Part shown: positions 8,790 through 16,856 of the stretch, in pieces
How the letters are laid out: every line of letters starts with the position of its first letter
How positions within the stretch are numbered: position 1 is the first letter of the stretch
Assembly (NCBI GenBank): GCA_963780865.1
Contig: CAWADT010000017.1
Coordinates: 1 to 64,000 of the forward strand
Reading direction: 5' to 3'
Source of the DNA: FEN-1073 sp963780865
GTDB lineage: Bacteria > Chloroflexota > Anaerolineae > Anaerolineales > RBG-16-64-43
Length of the DNA: 64,000 bases
Made by a program: the position numbers and the translations under genes
Notes under the pieces: generated by a model
Database searches by the model: none
Told to the model about the DNA's origin: nothing
What the model saw: the letters and a program-made list of their open reading frames with translations, nothing else

Positions 8790-10040
8790 TTACGTTTTCA
8801 CGCGATACAGAATCTCCCCGGCGCGCGGGATCGCCACAATGCCTTCCGCTTCGCGCCCGGCCCACTCGCTCGGATGGACCTGCGCCGGATCCAGATAGCC
8901 CAGGTTTATGCGGCGGCAGTGTTCGGCCGAAATGCCGGTTGCCAGCGTCACGCGGATGCGCGCGGTTTCGACGCCGGTGGCCGGGTCATACTGCCCCTGC
9001 CCCTTAAGATGAGTGGAATGCGCCAGGACGCCGCCCGGATAACCCTGGAACTTCTCCCATTGCGAAAGAAAATAATCGCGGCAGTGATATCCAATTTCGT
9101 CTATCAGATGGCCGTGCGTTTCGCTCACTGCTGTGATATGCGGCGCGTAGATCACCACTTCGCCGCCGTCGGCGACGGCCGGTTCCATTTTGTACATCCC
9201 CTTGGCCGCGGTCCAAAGATCGGTATACATTTCCGGCATGATGGACAACACGCGCTGGAAGGGTTTGTCCACGTAGACGACGTGTGTTTGGGCCGACAGG
9301 GAGGCGGCCGCCTGCCAGGCTTCCCGCGGCGGACCGTAATAGATGCCGGACAGCCCCGCCGGCGCGACGACCATGGCGAAGCACGTCGTGGGCTGGTCCA
9401 GGAGAGCCGCCGCCCGGTCGATGACGGCGCGCACGGGCGTGTACGGGGCGCCGATAACTTTGTAGTTGGTGATCACCGCGCCCAGCCAGTGGGTGAAGTT
9501 GATGATCTCGGGTCCGGCGATGCCGGGGAATAAATACTTGTTGCCGCCGGAGAAGCCCACCACCTCATGCGGGAAAACCGGCCCGCAGAGAATGAGCTGG
9601 TCGTAATCAAAAATGCGCTTATTGAGGGAGACGGGCACGTCTTGCCCCATCAACCCGCCCGTGAGATGGCGGATCTCATCGGCCGGGAGGGTGCCGATGC
9701 GGGTAAAGGCGGCCGGATCATTCCAATCGTGGTTGTAAATGTGCGCCGGGCCCGCTTGTCCGTCGGTTACCAGCCGGCCGATTAAAAGGCTCATTTGCGT
9801 ATCGGTGAGGGGCGGGTGCGTGCCCAGCGCCACCAGGTAATCCAGCGCCTCCACGCGGGGCCCGAGCGTCTCCTGCAGCAGATTGAACATCAGCGGCATG
9901 GGCATGGTGCGCGTGCGGTCGGGGATGATGACGAGCACGCGCTTGCCGTTCACCGCCGGCGACGCCAGCGCCTCGCGCACCATCGCGCGAACCTCTTCGT
10001 CCGTCAAATACCGGTTGGTGTATCCTTGGCCGATCATCAT
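8790..10040 (-). CDS. LarA-type nickel-pincer hydroxyacid racemase/epimerase homologue
   Basis: DUF2088/lactate racemase family, 416 residues, close to the 424 of known LarA. LarA uses a nickel-pincer nucleotide bound through a Lys. The matching motifs are D41-x-T-R in IIPDRTRT, GTH at 73-75, and H158-x9-K168 in PHEVVGFSGGNKYLFPG with H184 in NFTHWLG. These mirror the His174/Lys184/His200 pattern. The gene follows an SDR oxidoreductase and UxaC in a glucuronate operon, so the substrate is more likely a sugar acid (mannonate, gluconate or similar) than lactate. Known members of the family include a D-gluconate 2-epimerase. The cofactor genes larB, larC and larE are not in the window. Confidence 0.85.
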   Translation of the reverse strand: MMIGQGYTNRYLTDEEVRAMVREALASPAVNGKRVLVIIPDRTRTMPMPLMFNLLQETLGPRVEALDYLVALGTHPPLTDTQMSLLIGRLVTDGQAGPAHIYNHDWNDPAAFTRIGTLPADEIRHLTGGLMGQDVPVSLNKRIFDYDQLILCGPVFPHEVVGFSGGNKYLFPGIAGPEIINFTHWLGAVITNYKVIGAPYTPVRAVIDRAAALLDQPTTCFAMVVAPAGLSGIYYGPPREAWQAAASLSAQTHVVYVDKPFQRVLSIMPEMYTDLWTAAKGMYKMEPAVADGGEVVIYAPHITAVSETHGHLIDEIGYHCRDYFLSQWEKFQGYPGGVLAHSTHLKGQGQYDPATGVETARIRVTLATGISAEHCRRINLGYLDPAQVHPSEWAGREAEGIVAIPRAGEILYRVKT

Positions 10041-10058
10041 CTCGGATCCCGATCGCCC

Positions 10059-10892
10059 CTATACGCCGCTGAAGGCCGAGAAGCCGCCGTCGATCGGAAC
10101 GACGACGCCGGTGATGAACGCGGCGGCCGGCGAGAGCAGCCAGACGGCGGCGCCGATGAGATCTTCCGGAAGGCCGAAGCGGTTCATGGGTGTGTGCGCC
10201 AGAATCCTTTGGCTGCGCTGGCTTTGCTCTCCGCTGACCGGGTCGGTCAACAGAAAACGGTTCTGCTCGGTAAAAAAGAAACCGGGCGCCAAGGCATTGA
10301 CGCGGATGCGGGGGCTGTATTCCTGCGCCATGTGCACGGCCAGCCATTGGGTGAAGTTGCTGACCGCCGCTTTGGCCGCGGAATAAGCCGGAATGCGCGT
10401 GAGGGGCCGGATGGCATTCAAGGAGGAAATATTGAGAATGCACCCCTCCTTTTGGCGCGCCATCAGCTGGCCAAAGACCTGGGAGGGCAGCAGGGTGCCA
10501 ATGAAGTTCAATTCGAACACTCCGCGAATTGCGTCGGGGGGTAGCTGGAAAAACGATGCTTCGGGCGAGGTAGTGGCCTGGGAGTTGTTGCCGCCGGCGC
10601 CGTTAATCAGAATATCCACGTATCCATATTTGGCCATTGCGGCATCGCGGACGGCTTCCAAACTGCCGCGATCAAGCACATCGCCTGCTACGGAGATCGC
10701 CTCGCCCCCTTCCCCGATGATTTCTTCCGCCACCTGCCGTGCGGCGTCGGCGTTTTTATCAACGACCACGACCTGCACGCCGAGTTGACCCAACGCCCTG
10801 CTTATCGTCCGGCACAACACGCCCCCGCCGCCGGTCACCAGGGCGACCTTTTTATCCAATCCAAAGAGTGACTGCAAGTATTCCGGGTTCAT
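10059..10892 (-). CDS. SDR-family oxidoreductase, probable fructuronate reductase/mannonate dehydrogenase
   Basis: Short-chain dehydrogenase with Rossmann motif TGGGGVLC (a variant of TGxxxGxG), NGAGG, the catalytic Ser in NISSLNA and YSAAK (Tyr/Lys). The C-terminal GxVVPIDGGFSAFSG is typical of SDRs that reduce keto-uronic acids. The start at 10892 (MNPEYLQSLFGL) is preceded by GGAGAGG. Its place directly after uxaC fits reduction of D-fructuronate to D-mannonate with NAD(P)H, the UxuB/UxuD step. That assignment is from context, and other sugar-acid SDRs would look similar. Confidence 0.83.
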   Translation of the reverse strand: MNPEYLQSLFGLDKKVALVTGGGGVLCRTISRALGQLGVQVVVVDKNADAARQVAEEIIGEGGEAISVAGDVLDRGSLEAVRDAAMAKYGYVDILINGAGGNNSQATTSPEASFFQLPPDAIRGVFELNFIGTLLPSQVFGQLMARQKEGCILNISSLNAIRPLTRIPAYSAAKAAVSNFTQWLAVHMAQEYSPRIRVNALAPGFFFTEQNRFLLTDPVSGEQSQRSQRILAHTPMNRFGLPEDLIGAAVWLLSPAAAFITGVVVPIDGGFSAFSGV

Positions 10893-10976
10893 ACACCTCT
10901 CCATGCGCGAGGGCATCACCGGCCGTCGTGCTTTCCGGGGCTCCGCGCGGCGCGACGCCCGTCCCAGGATGAGCTC

Positions 10977-12392
10977 TTATAGCCGATAGGCTTGTTTGGC
11001 CAGGCGATAGACAACGTCCTTCATCATCTCGGCGGCATCGTCCCGATCGATCAGCCCGCGGACCACGAGCCCGGCGATCCAATTGGCGGATGCGCGCCGC
11101 CACACGTCGTGCCGGGCCGGGATCGAGCAAAAGGCGCGGGTATCGTCGTTAAAGCCGACGGTGTTGTAGAGGCCGGCGGTTTCCATCACCTGGTCGAAAT
11201 AACGCGCGATGCCGTTCAGGCTGTCGTGGAACCACCACGGCGATCCCAGCTTCACGGCCGGGTAGTGACCGGCCAGCGGGGCGAGTTCGCGGGTATAGGT
11301 TCCTTCATCCAGTGTAAAAAGAATCAATGTGAACCTGGGGTCGTTTCCATACCGGTTCAACAGCGGCCGCAGATTGCGGGTGAATTCCGTACTGATGGGA
11401 ATATCGGCGCCCATATCCGGCCCAAACGCCTCCAACAAGGAGGGATTGTGGTTGCGCCAGGCGCCCGGACGGAGTTGCATCACCAGGCCGTCTTCAATGC
11501 TCATCCGCGCCATTTCCATGAGCATGTGACCCGTAAAACGCGCGGCCTCGGCGTTCGTCGCTTCTCCGCGCAACCCGCTTTGGAAAATGGCCTCGGCTTC
11601 TGCGGCGGATAGGGCCTCGGTAAAGGGGGTGAGGCTGGCCTGATCCGTGGCTACGGCCCCCTGACTTTTAAAGTAAGCGCGGCGCTGCTCGAGGGCTTGA
11701 AGATAGGTGCGATAGCTATCGACCTCAATCCCGCTGACGGCGCTAAGTTCCTGAATTTGCTGGCGCCAATCGGGAGCCTCCAGGTTAATCACGGCATCCG
11801 GACGGAAAGTGGGCACCACCCGGCCGCGCCAGCCGGAGTTGCGCAGGGCGCGATGCTGCTCCAACGTGTCGGTGGCGGCGTCGGTGGTGCACAGCACTTC
11901 GATCTGGAAGCGTTCGAAGAGAGCGCGCGGCCGAAATTCGGGCCGGGCAAGCTGGGTGGCGACGAGATCGTAGATTCTCTGCGCCGAGGCGGAGGTCAGT
12001 TTCTCCCGGACGCCGAAGATATCGTGCAGTTCGTGGTTCAGCCACAGGCTGGTGGGCGTTCCTCGAAAAAGATAGAAGTGATCGGCGAACAACTGCCAGA
12101 TTTTTCGATGGTCGGTTTCCACCGGACCCTGATCGCGACGCGGCAGACCCAAGCTCTCCAGCGAAATGCCCCGCGAGTAAAGGATGCGGAAGAGATAGTG
12201 GTCGGGAAGGATGAGCAGATCGGTGGGCGTTCCAAAGGAATATTCGGGATTCGCAAACAAGCGCAAGTCCACGTGCCCGTGCGGGCAGACCAGCGGGAGG
12301 CGGGACGCCTGCCCGTAGAGATCCAGGGCGATTTCCTTTTGCCGGGCATCCGGCCCGAAGTAGCGATCGGGAGCAAGCGTGAGTTTAGTCAT
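10977..12392 (-). CDS. uxaC: Glucuronate (uronate) isomerase
   Basis: Converts D-glucuronate to D-fructuronate (or galacturonate to tagaturonate), the first cytoplasmic step of hexuronate breakdown. The protein is 471 residues, the normal length. The metal-binding CPHGHVD near residue 34, LWLNHELHDIFG, and the downstream WWFHDSLNGI and GFNDDTRAF blocks identify the family. The true start is MTKLTLAPDRYFGP at 12392. The frame stays open about 800 bases further upstream, but that part overlaps the beta-glucuronidase gene and is not coding. It begins 24 bases after the uidA stop, in one operon. Confidence 0.93.
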   Translation of the reverse strand: MTKLTLAPDRYFGPDARQKEIALDLYGQASRLPLVCPHGHVDLRLFANPEYSFGTPTDLLILPDHYLFRILYSRGISLESLGLPRRDQGPVETDHRKIWQLFADHFYLFRGTPTSLWLNHELHDIFGVREKLTSASAQRIYDLVATQLARPEFRPRALFERFQIEVLCTTDAATDTLEQHRALRNSGWRGRVVPTFRPDAVINLEAPDWRQQIQELSAVSGIEVDSYRTYLQALEQRRAYFKSQGAVATDQASLTPFTEALSAAEAEAIFQSGLRGEATNAEAARFTGHMLMEMARMSIEDGLVMQLRPGAWRNHNPSLLEAFGPDMGADIPISTEFTRNLRPLLNRYGNDPRFTLILFTLDEGTYTRELAPLAGHYPAVKLGSPWWFHDSLNGIARYFDQVMETAGLYNTVGFNDDTRAFCSIPARHDVWRRASANWIAGLVVRGLIDRDDAAEMMKDVVYRLAKQAYRL

Positions 12393-12415
12393 AGGTTTGT
12401 CTGCGGGATGCCGCT

Positions 12416-14176
12416 TTATCCGTGCGCCTCGGTTTTGGCATGCCATAACTCCCGCAAGCGGTGCGCCGCCAGTTTGGGGCGGCGGTCCCGAGTGAACACG
12501 CCCTTGTGGTTCAACGCGCCGGCGCGCCCCACGCCCTGCGAGGTTTTGAAATCGCACATATTCCAGATGTGTTCTCCGACCACATACGGCTTCCGGCGCA
12601 GGACTTCGATGATGCGCAAGATGATCTCGGCCTGATATTCTTCGCTGAACATCTCCGGCGGCTGAGCGTGCCAGCCGGAGATGGCATCGGCGCCAAATTC
12701 GGTGAGGATCAACGGTTTGCCATATTTCTGATGGATGGCGTCTAAATCCTCCGAGAGCAGGCGCATGCCTTCGGCGATGTCCCCGCCCTGGGTGTACCAG
12801 CCGTAGTACCGGTTCAAACAAAGCACATCGCAGAATTCGAACGCTTCTTCGGCCTGGCCTACGGTGCTTGCCAGCGTGACGGGGCGGGTTGGATCCAGCG
12901 CATGCGCTTCCTCGCAAAGCTCCCGGAAGAACGGCTTGGCGTGCGGCGGCTTGGAGTGCGGCTCGTTGGCAACGCTCCACATAATGACGCTCGGATGGTT
13001 CTTGTCGCGGGCGATCAGCTCGCGCACATATTGACGGCATAGTTCGCTGCGGCGCGCCAGTCCGTCGTCGCGAAAATAGAGGCCCACCGCGGGCGTCTCG
13101 GCGATGACCAGAACCCCGAGCCGGTCGGCCATCGCGAGCATCTGCTCGGAATAGGGATAGTGGCTGGTGCGGAAGGAGTTGGCGCCGATCCACTGCATCA
13201 GGGCGTAGTCCTTCACGATGAGCGGCGGCAGCAGGCCGCGCCCTACGACCGGAAAATCCTCATGCCTCCCGAAACCAGTAAGGTAAATCGGATCCCCATT
13301 CAGAAGGAGCTGGTCGCCGTCCACGGCCACGGTGCGGATTCCGACCGGGAGGGTGTAGGCGTCGATTGCCGAGCCGGCCCGGCGAAGCTCCACGCGCAAC
13401 TCATACAGATTCGGTTCGGCCGGCGACCACAATTTCGCCTGGGGCACCGGGATCTGCATCTCGGCGATATCGCTTGCGAAGCGCGCTTCGGCGGAAAACT
13501 CCAGGCCGTGTCCGCGCAGAGTAAAGCGCGCGGCGGTTTCGCCATTGGCCGTTTTCTCTACCCGCACCCGCACCCGGCCGGCGGCGCCGGTCCGTTCGGT
13601 CACGACGGTTAAATCGCGCAGCGCCGGACGCGGCACGGCATAGAGCACCACCGGCCGCTGAATGCCGCAATAGGGAAAGAAGTCGAATTGCGCCTGGGGA
13701 TAGTTGCCTCCATGGCTGAGGAAGAAATCTTCCGCATCACCGGTCACGTTCCCCGGCGGCACCCGGTCGAGGGCCAGCTCGCCGTCCACCCGCACGACCA
13801 GCCGGTTGCCTTCCGGTTTCACCAATTCGGAAATGTCGAATTCGAACGGCAGATGCCCGCCTTCGTGCGAGCCGAGAGGCGCTCCGTTGAGCCATACGGT
13901 GGCCAGATAATTCGCCGAGCCGAAGCGCACGAAGAGGCGTTTGTCTCGCCATCCCCAGGGCAAATCGAAGAGCGTTTGATACCAAGCGGGTCCCAGATAA
14001 TCACGCCCGTCCTCGAATTGGTCATTCCAACTGGCCGGCACGGCAATCGGACGGCCATTCGGAAAACCCCCCGCCCACCCTTTTGCCTCTCCTGCCTGCT
14101 CCGGGTCGAAGCAAAAATCCCAAAATCCGGAGAGTTCATGGAGCTGGCGGAAGGGATTAAATTGTGGAGCAAGCAT
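12416..14176 (-). CDS. uidA: Beta-glucuronidase, GH2
   Basis: Intracellular GH2 enzyme of 586 residues that releases D-glucuronate from beta-glucuronides. An N-terminal jelly roll and an Ig-like domain precede the catalytic barrel. The acid/base Glu is in SVANEP (about residue 402) and the nucleophile Glu in LTEFGAD (about 492). The NHK of ALNHKGVFTRDRRPK (about 554) matches the N-x-K motif that recognises the uronate carboxylate and distinguishes glucuronidases from galactosidases. The start at 14176 (MLAPQFNPF) has GGAGG at the right distance. No signal peptide. The product feeds UxaC, the next gene. Confidence 0.92.
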   Translation of the reverse strand: MLAPQFNPFRQLHELSGFWDFCFDPEQAGEAKGWAGGFPNGRPIAVPASWNDQFEDGRDYLGPAWYQTLFDLPWGWRDKRLFVRFGSANYLATVWLNGAPLGSHEGGHLPFEFDISELVKPEGNRLVVRVDGELALDRVPPGNVTGDAEDFFLSHGGNYPQAQFDFFPYCGIQRPVVLYAVPRPALRDLTVVTERTGAAGRVRVRVEKTANGETAARFTLRGHGLEFSAEARFASDIAEMQIPVPQAKLWSPAEPNLYELRVELRRAGSAIDAYTLPVGIRTVAVDGDQLLLNGDPIYLTGFGRHEDFPVVGRGLLPPLIVKDYALMQWIGANSFRTSHYPYSEQMLAMADRLGVLVIAETPAVGLYFRDDGLARRSELCRQYVRELIARDKNHPSVIMWSVANEPHSKPPHAKPFFRELCEEAHALDPTRPVTLASTVGQAEEAFEFCDVLCLNRYYGWYTQGGDIAEGMRLLSEDLDAIHQKYGKPLILTEFGADAISGWHAQPPEMFSEEYQAEIILRIIEVLRRKPYVVGEHIWNMCDFKTSQGVGRAGALNHKGVFTRDRRPKLAAHRLRELWHAKTEAHG

Positions 14177-14368
14177 CGAACACCTCCGAAGGATCAGACT
14201 GGATCCTAGTGCGACTTTGAATGGGGAGATTTTTCTAAAGACGGACATTTCTCTTTTCTATTTGAAATAGACATCCGGATTTATTGCCGACCGAGATAAA
14301 AACCGCTGTAGATAATCGTCGGTGGTGGGGTCGAACCTCCTTTCCGCCTAAGCGCGGCAGTCGAAGGG

Positions 14369-15379
14369 TTATGGCGCACTGGCGCGGATGATAAGTTCGG
14401 GTAGTAAAACCACTTCTTCGCACGGGTCGATGCAGCCGCGAATTCGGTTCAGGAGGAGATGCAACGCCTCGGCGCCCAAAGCATATTGCGGCGTGCGGCA
14501 GGTCGTGAGCGGAGGGGTGACGAGCGCGGCGAGCGGGATATCGTCGTACCCGGCGATTGCCAGATCGCGGGGCACGGCGCGTCCCAACTCAACGCAAGCC
14601 TGCAATGCGCCCACGGCGACCAGGTCGTTGAAACAAAAGAGAGCCGTGAGTTCCGGTTGCCGTTGCAACAGATCGCGGGCGGAAGCCAGTCCTCCTTCGA
14701 CGGTCGGCGCACAGGGATGAATCCAATCGGGGTTGGGCGTCAGCCCCGCCGCCTTCAAGGTTTGGAGGTAGCCTTTCGTCCGGGCCTGGCCGCTGTGGGA
14801 AGTGGGCGGGCCGGCCAGGAATCCGATCTCCCGGTGACCGCGGTCGAGCAGATGCCGGGTCACTAGTTCGCCGCCGAGCACATCATCCAAACGGACTGTG
14901 CCGATGACCTGGTCATTTTTATTTTTGGAGGTTTGGCGGTTGATGAGCACGGAGGCCGGTTGTTGTTTGAGCAGACCGACCAATTGACCGGTCTCCAAAC
15001 GGCTGAACAACACCACACCGTCCACCCGTTTTTCTTCCAGCGTATGCAAGACGGCCAGTTCGCGCTGCGGATCTTCTTCGGTATTGCATAGAAAGATGTT
15101 GTAGCCTTCCGCGCCGGCCACCTGCTCGGCGCCGCGGGCGACGGCGGCGAAGAACGGGTTGGACACATCGGGGATCATCAGCCCGATAGTGCCGGAATGA
15201 TTGGTTGCCAGACTGCGGGCAATTCCGCTGGGGCGGTAGTTCAGCCGGTCGATCACCCCCTGTACGCGTTTGCGCGTTGCCGCGCTGACTTCACCTTTAT
15301 GGTTAATGACCCGGGAGACGGTCATCATGGAGACGCCTGCTTCGCGGGCGATATCTGCGACAGTCACGTTTCGCTTCAT
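14369..15379 (-). CDS. LacI-family transcriptional regulator of the glucuronide operon
   Basis: LacI/GalR repressor, 336 residues. The N-terminal helix-turn-helix VTVADIAREAGVSMMTVSRVIN and hinge are followed by a periplasmic-binding-like effector domain (GLMIPDVSNPFFAAVARG, FCFNDLVAVGAL, IAGYDDIPLA). It is the first gene of a same-strand series running to 2948, and a perfect 30-bp palindrome sits just upstream of it. It therefore probably represses itself and the glucuronide genes until a uronate or aldonate binds. The intergenic 14177-14368 before uidA contains no copy of this palindrome. Confidence 0.92.
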   Translation of the reverse strand: MKRNVTVADIAREAGVSMMTVSRVINHKGEVSAATRKRVQGVIDRLNYRPSGIARSLATNHSGTIGLMIPDVSNPFFAAVARGAEQVAGAEGYNIFLCNTEEDPQRELAVLHTLEEKRVDGVVLFSRLETGQLVGLLKQQPASVLINRQTSKNKNDQVIGTVRLDDVLGGELVTRHLLDRGHREIGFLAGPPTSHSGQARTKGYLQTLKAAGLTPNPDWIHPCAPTVEGGLASARDLLQRQPELTALFCFNDLVAVGALQACVELGRAVPRDLAIAGYDDIPLAALVTPPLTTCRTPQYALGAEALHLLLNRIRGCIDPCEEVVLLPELIIRASAP

Positions 15380-15391
15380 GAAATATCCTTT

Positions 15392-15421
15392 CCCGTTAGC
15401 GCTAACGTTAGCGCTAACGGG
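15392..15421. promoter_or_regulatory. Tandem LacI-type operator (30-bp perfect palindrome)
   Basis: Two copies of CGTTAGCGCTAACG (15394-15407 and 15406-15419) overlap by two bases, and with the flanking bases the whole 15392-15421 is a perfect palindrome. The central CG within an A/T-flanked inverted repeat is typical for LacI-family operators. It lies directly downstream of the -10 hexamer and 12 bases before the lacI-family start codon, where a bound repressor would block transcription. Confidence 0.82.
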
Positions 15422-15449
15422 ATTATAAAAGAATATCCTACTCTGTCAA
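15422..15449 (-). promoter_or_regulatory. Consensus sigma-70 promoter for the lacI-type gene and operon
   Basis: Minus strand: a perfect -35 TTGACA (15444-15449) and a perfect -10 TATAAT (15422-15427), separated by 16 bases, followed at once by the operator. A strong promoter occluded by a repressor is a sensible design for an autoregulated catabolic operon. Confidence 0.85.
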
Positions 15450-15859
15450 CCTGGACTTTACGACTTTCGAATTGCCGATCGAGACCGACAAGGGAAGAAA
15501 TTGAGATTTTGATTCCCCCTTTTCCTTAAGAAAACCAAAAAATAAATTCGTCGGGGACTAATCCCATGCGAAGCGCTACATATCCGCTCCAACTATCGAC
15601 CGCCCCACTATCAAAACCGGGCTAAAAAACAGCATTTTTCTGACCATCGTCTCCCTCGCTCCCTTCGCGCAGAAAATTGGTAGTCTCGGATGAATTTTTT
15701 TCGCTATTCTCACAGAAGAAGAGATCCAAGGTCGACCTCCTTACAAAATGCAACGTTCGGAATCTGCAACATCCGAAATCTTTGTAACTTTTTCCGCGGA
15801 TTTGGGTGAATTGGTGAACCTGAATGTCCCTCGAATTGAATTGAAAACATTTCTTCTTA
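15450..15859. other. Intergenic region between the two divergent operons
   Basis: About 410 bases between the promoters of the LacI-headed (minus) and IclR-headed (plus) operons. AT-richer than the surroundings. No open frame with a ribosome site and no further clear inverted repeat was seen. Confidence 0.5.
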
Positions 15860-15888
15860 TTGACATTGAGAAAAATGGAATATATACT
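15860..15888 (+). promoter_or_regulatory. Sigma-70 promoter of the iclR-type gene
   Basis: TTGACA (15860-15865), a 17-base spacer and TATACT (15883-15888). The inverted repeats at 15895-15920 begin right after the -10, so a regulator bound there would cover the start of transcription. Confidence 0.75.
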
Positions 15889-15894
15889 AATATA

Positions 15895-15920
15895 TAGAAC
15901 GTCGTTCTAAATATTAGAAC
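15895..15920. promoter_or_regulatory. Probable IclR operator made of three alternating half-sites
   Basis: TAGAAC (15895-15900), GTTCTA (15904-15909) and TTAGAAC (15914-15920) alternate in orientation and form two inverted repeats that share the middle arm, each with a 3-base spacer. IclR-family proteins bind short palindromes of this kind as dimers or tetramers. Position over the transcription start points to autorepression. Confidence 0.65.
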
Positions 15921-15949
15921 TGATAAAAACACCCACGAGGTGCCACTCC

Positions 15950-16744
15950 GTGAAATCAGAGAGCGGGAAGTCGTCCAGCGTCGCGAAGGCCTTCTCCATT
16001 CTGGACGAACTTGCCGCACGCGGGGATGCGGGGGCATCCTTATTAGATGTAGCGCGCCATCTGCACGTCTCCAAGAGCACCGCCCACCGGTATCTCGTAA
16101 CCATGGAAGAGCTGGGCAAAGTCGAGCGGGATGAAAAAGGCCGGTTCCACCTCGGGATCAAACTTGTCGAACTGGCCGGTTCCTTTCTGAGCAATAACGA
16201 TCTACGCAAGCAAAGCGCCGCAATCCTCGACGAACTGGCCGGCCAAACCGATGAGACCATCCATCTGGGCGTCCCCTCCGAGATCGACGTGGTCTACATC
16301 GCCAAAATCAACAGCAGTCACTCCATCCAAATGCATTCCTCGATCGGGATGCGCGTGCCCATGTACAGCACCGCGCTCGGCAAAGCCATCCTGGCGCACG
16401 CCCCGGCCGCCTTGCTGGAAGAAGTGGTGCGGCACGGGCTCGCTCCGCGGACGCCGCATACCATCGTTTCCGTCGACGCTCTCAACCGGGAGCTCGCCCG
16501 GGTGCGCGAACAGGGTTTTTCGGTGGACGCCGAAGAGAACGAGATGGGCTTGTGCTGCATCGGCGCCCCCATCTTCAACTTCGAGAACAAAGTGATCGGA
16601 GCCGTAAGCGCGTCGGCTCCGGTGGAGCGCATGACCAAAGAACGGCGCCTGGAATTCGGCGCGATGGTCCGGGATGCCTCGTTCCGGGTGTCCCAACGCA
16701 TGGGGTATTCCCGTCCTGTGCGACCGGTCCCCTCGCCGAGTTGA
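15950..16744 (+). CDS. IclR-family transcriptional regulator
   Basis: 264 residues with GTG start at 15950 and GAGGTG as ribosome site. The N-terminal winged helix (SVAKAFSILDELA, LLDVARHLHVSKSTAHRYLVTM) is followed by a GAF-like effector domain with YSTALGKAILA and ENEMGLCCIGAPIF. KdgR-type members of this family sense 2-keto-3-deoxygluconate and control hexuronate genes. Heading an operon with kdgK and a KDPG aldolase, this protein probably does the same. The effector is inferred from context. Confidence 0.9.
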   Translation: MKSESGKSSSVAKAFSILDELAARGDAGASLLDVARHLHVSKSTAHRYLVTMEELGKVERDEKGRFHLGIKLVELAGSFLSNNDLRKQSAAILDELAGQTDETIHLGVPSEIDVVYIAKINSSHSIQMHSSIGMRVPMYSTALGKAILAHAPAALLEEVVRHGLAPRTPHTIVSVDALNRELARVREQGFSVDAEENEMGLCCIGAPIFNFENKVIGAVSASAPVERMTKERRLEFGAMVRDASFRVSQRMGYSRPVRPVPSPS

Positions 16745-16856
16745 CACCCCGTGGCGGGAGCACGCCGCGGAACGGTTCGGGGCGTGATGGAAAACCATAC
16801 ATGGCATAGTTTTCGGTATCCAATTTCCAATTCAACCCAATCGGGAGGCATACACC

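Noticed and set aside
12393..13193. Open 267-codon extension upstream of uxaC in the same frame
   Set aside because: It lies wholly inside the beta-glucuronidase gene in another frame, has Arg/Gly/Pro-biased composition and no family resemblance. UxaC has full length from 12392.
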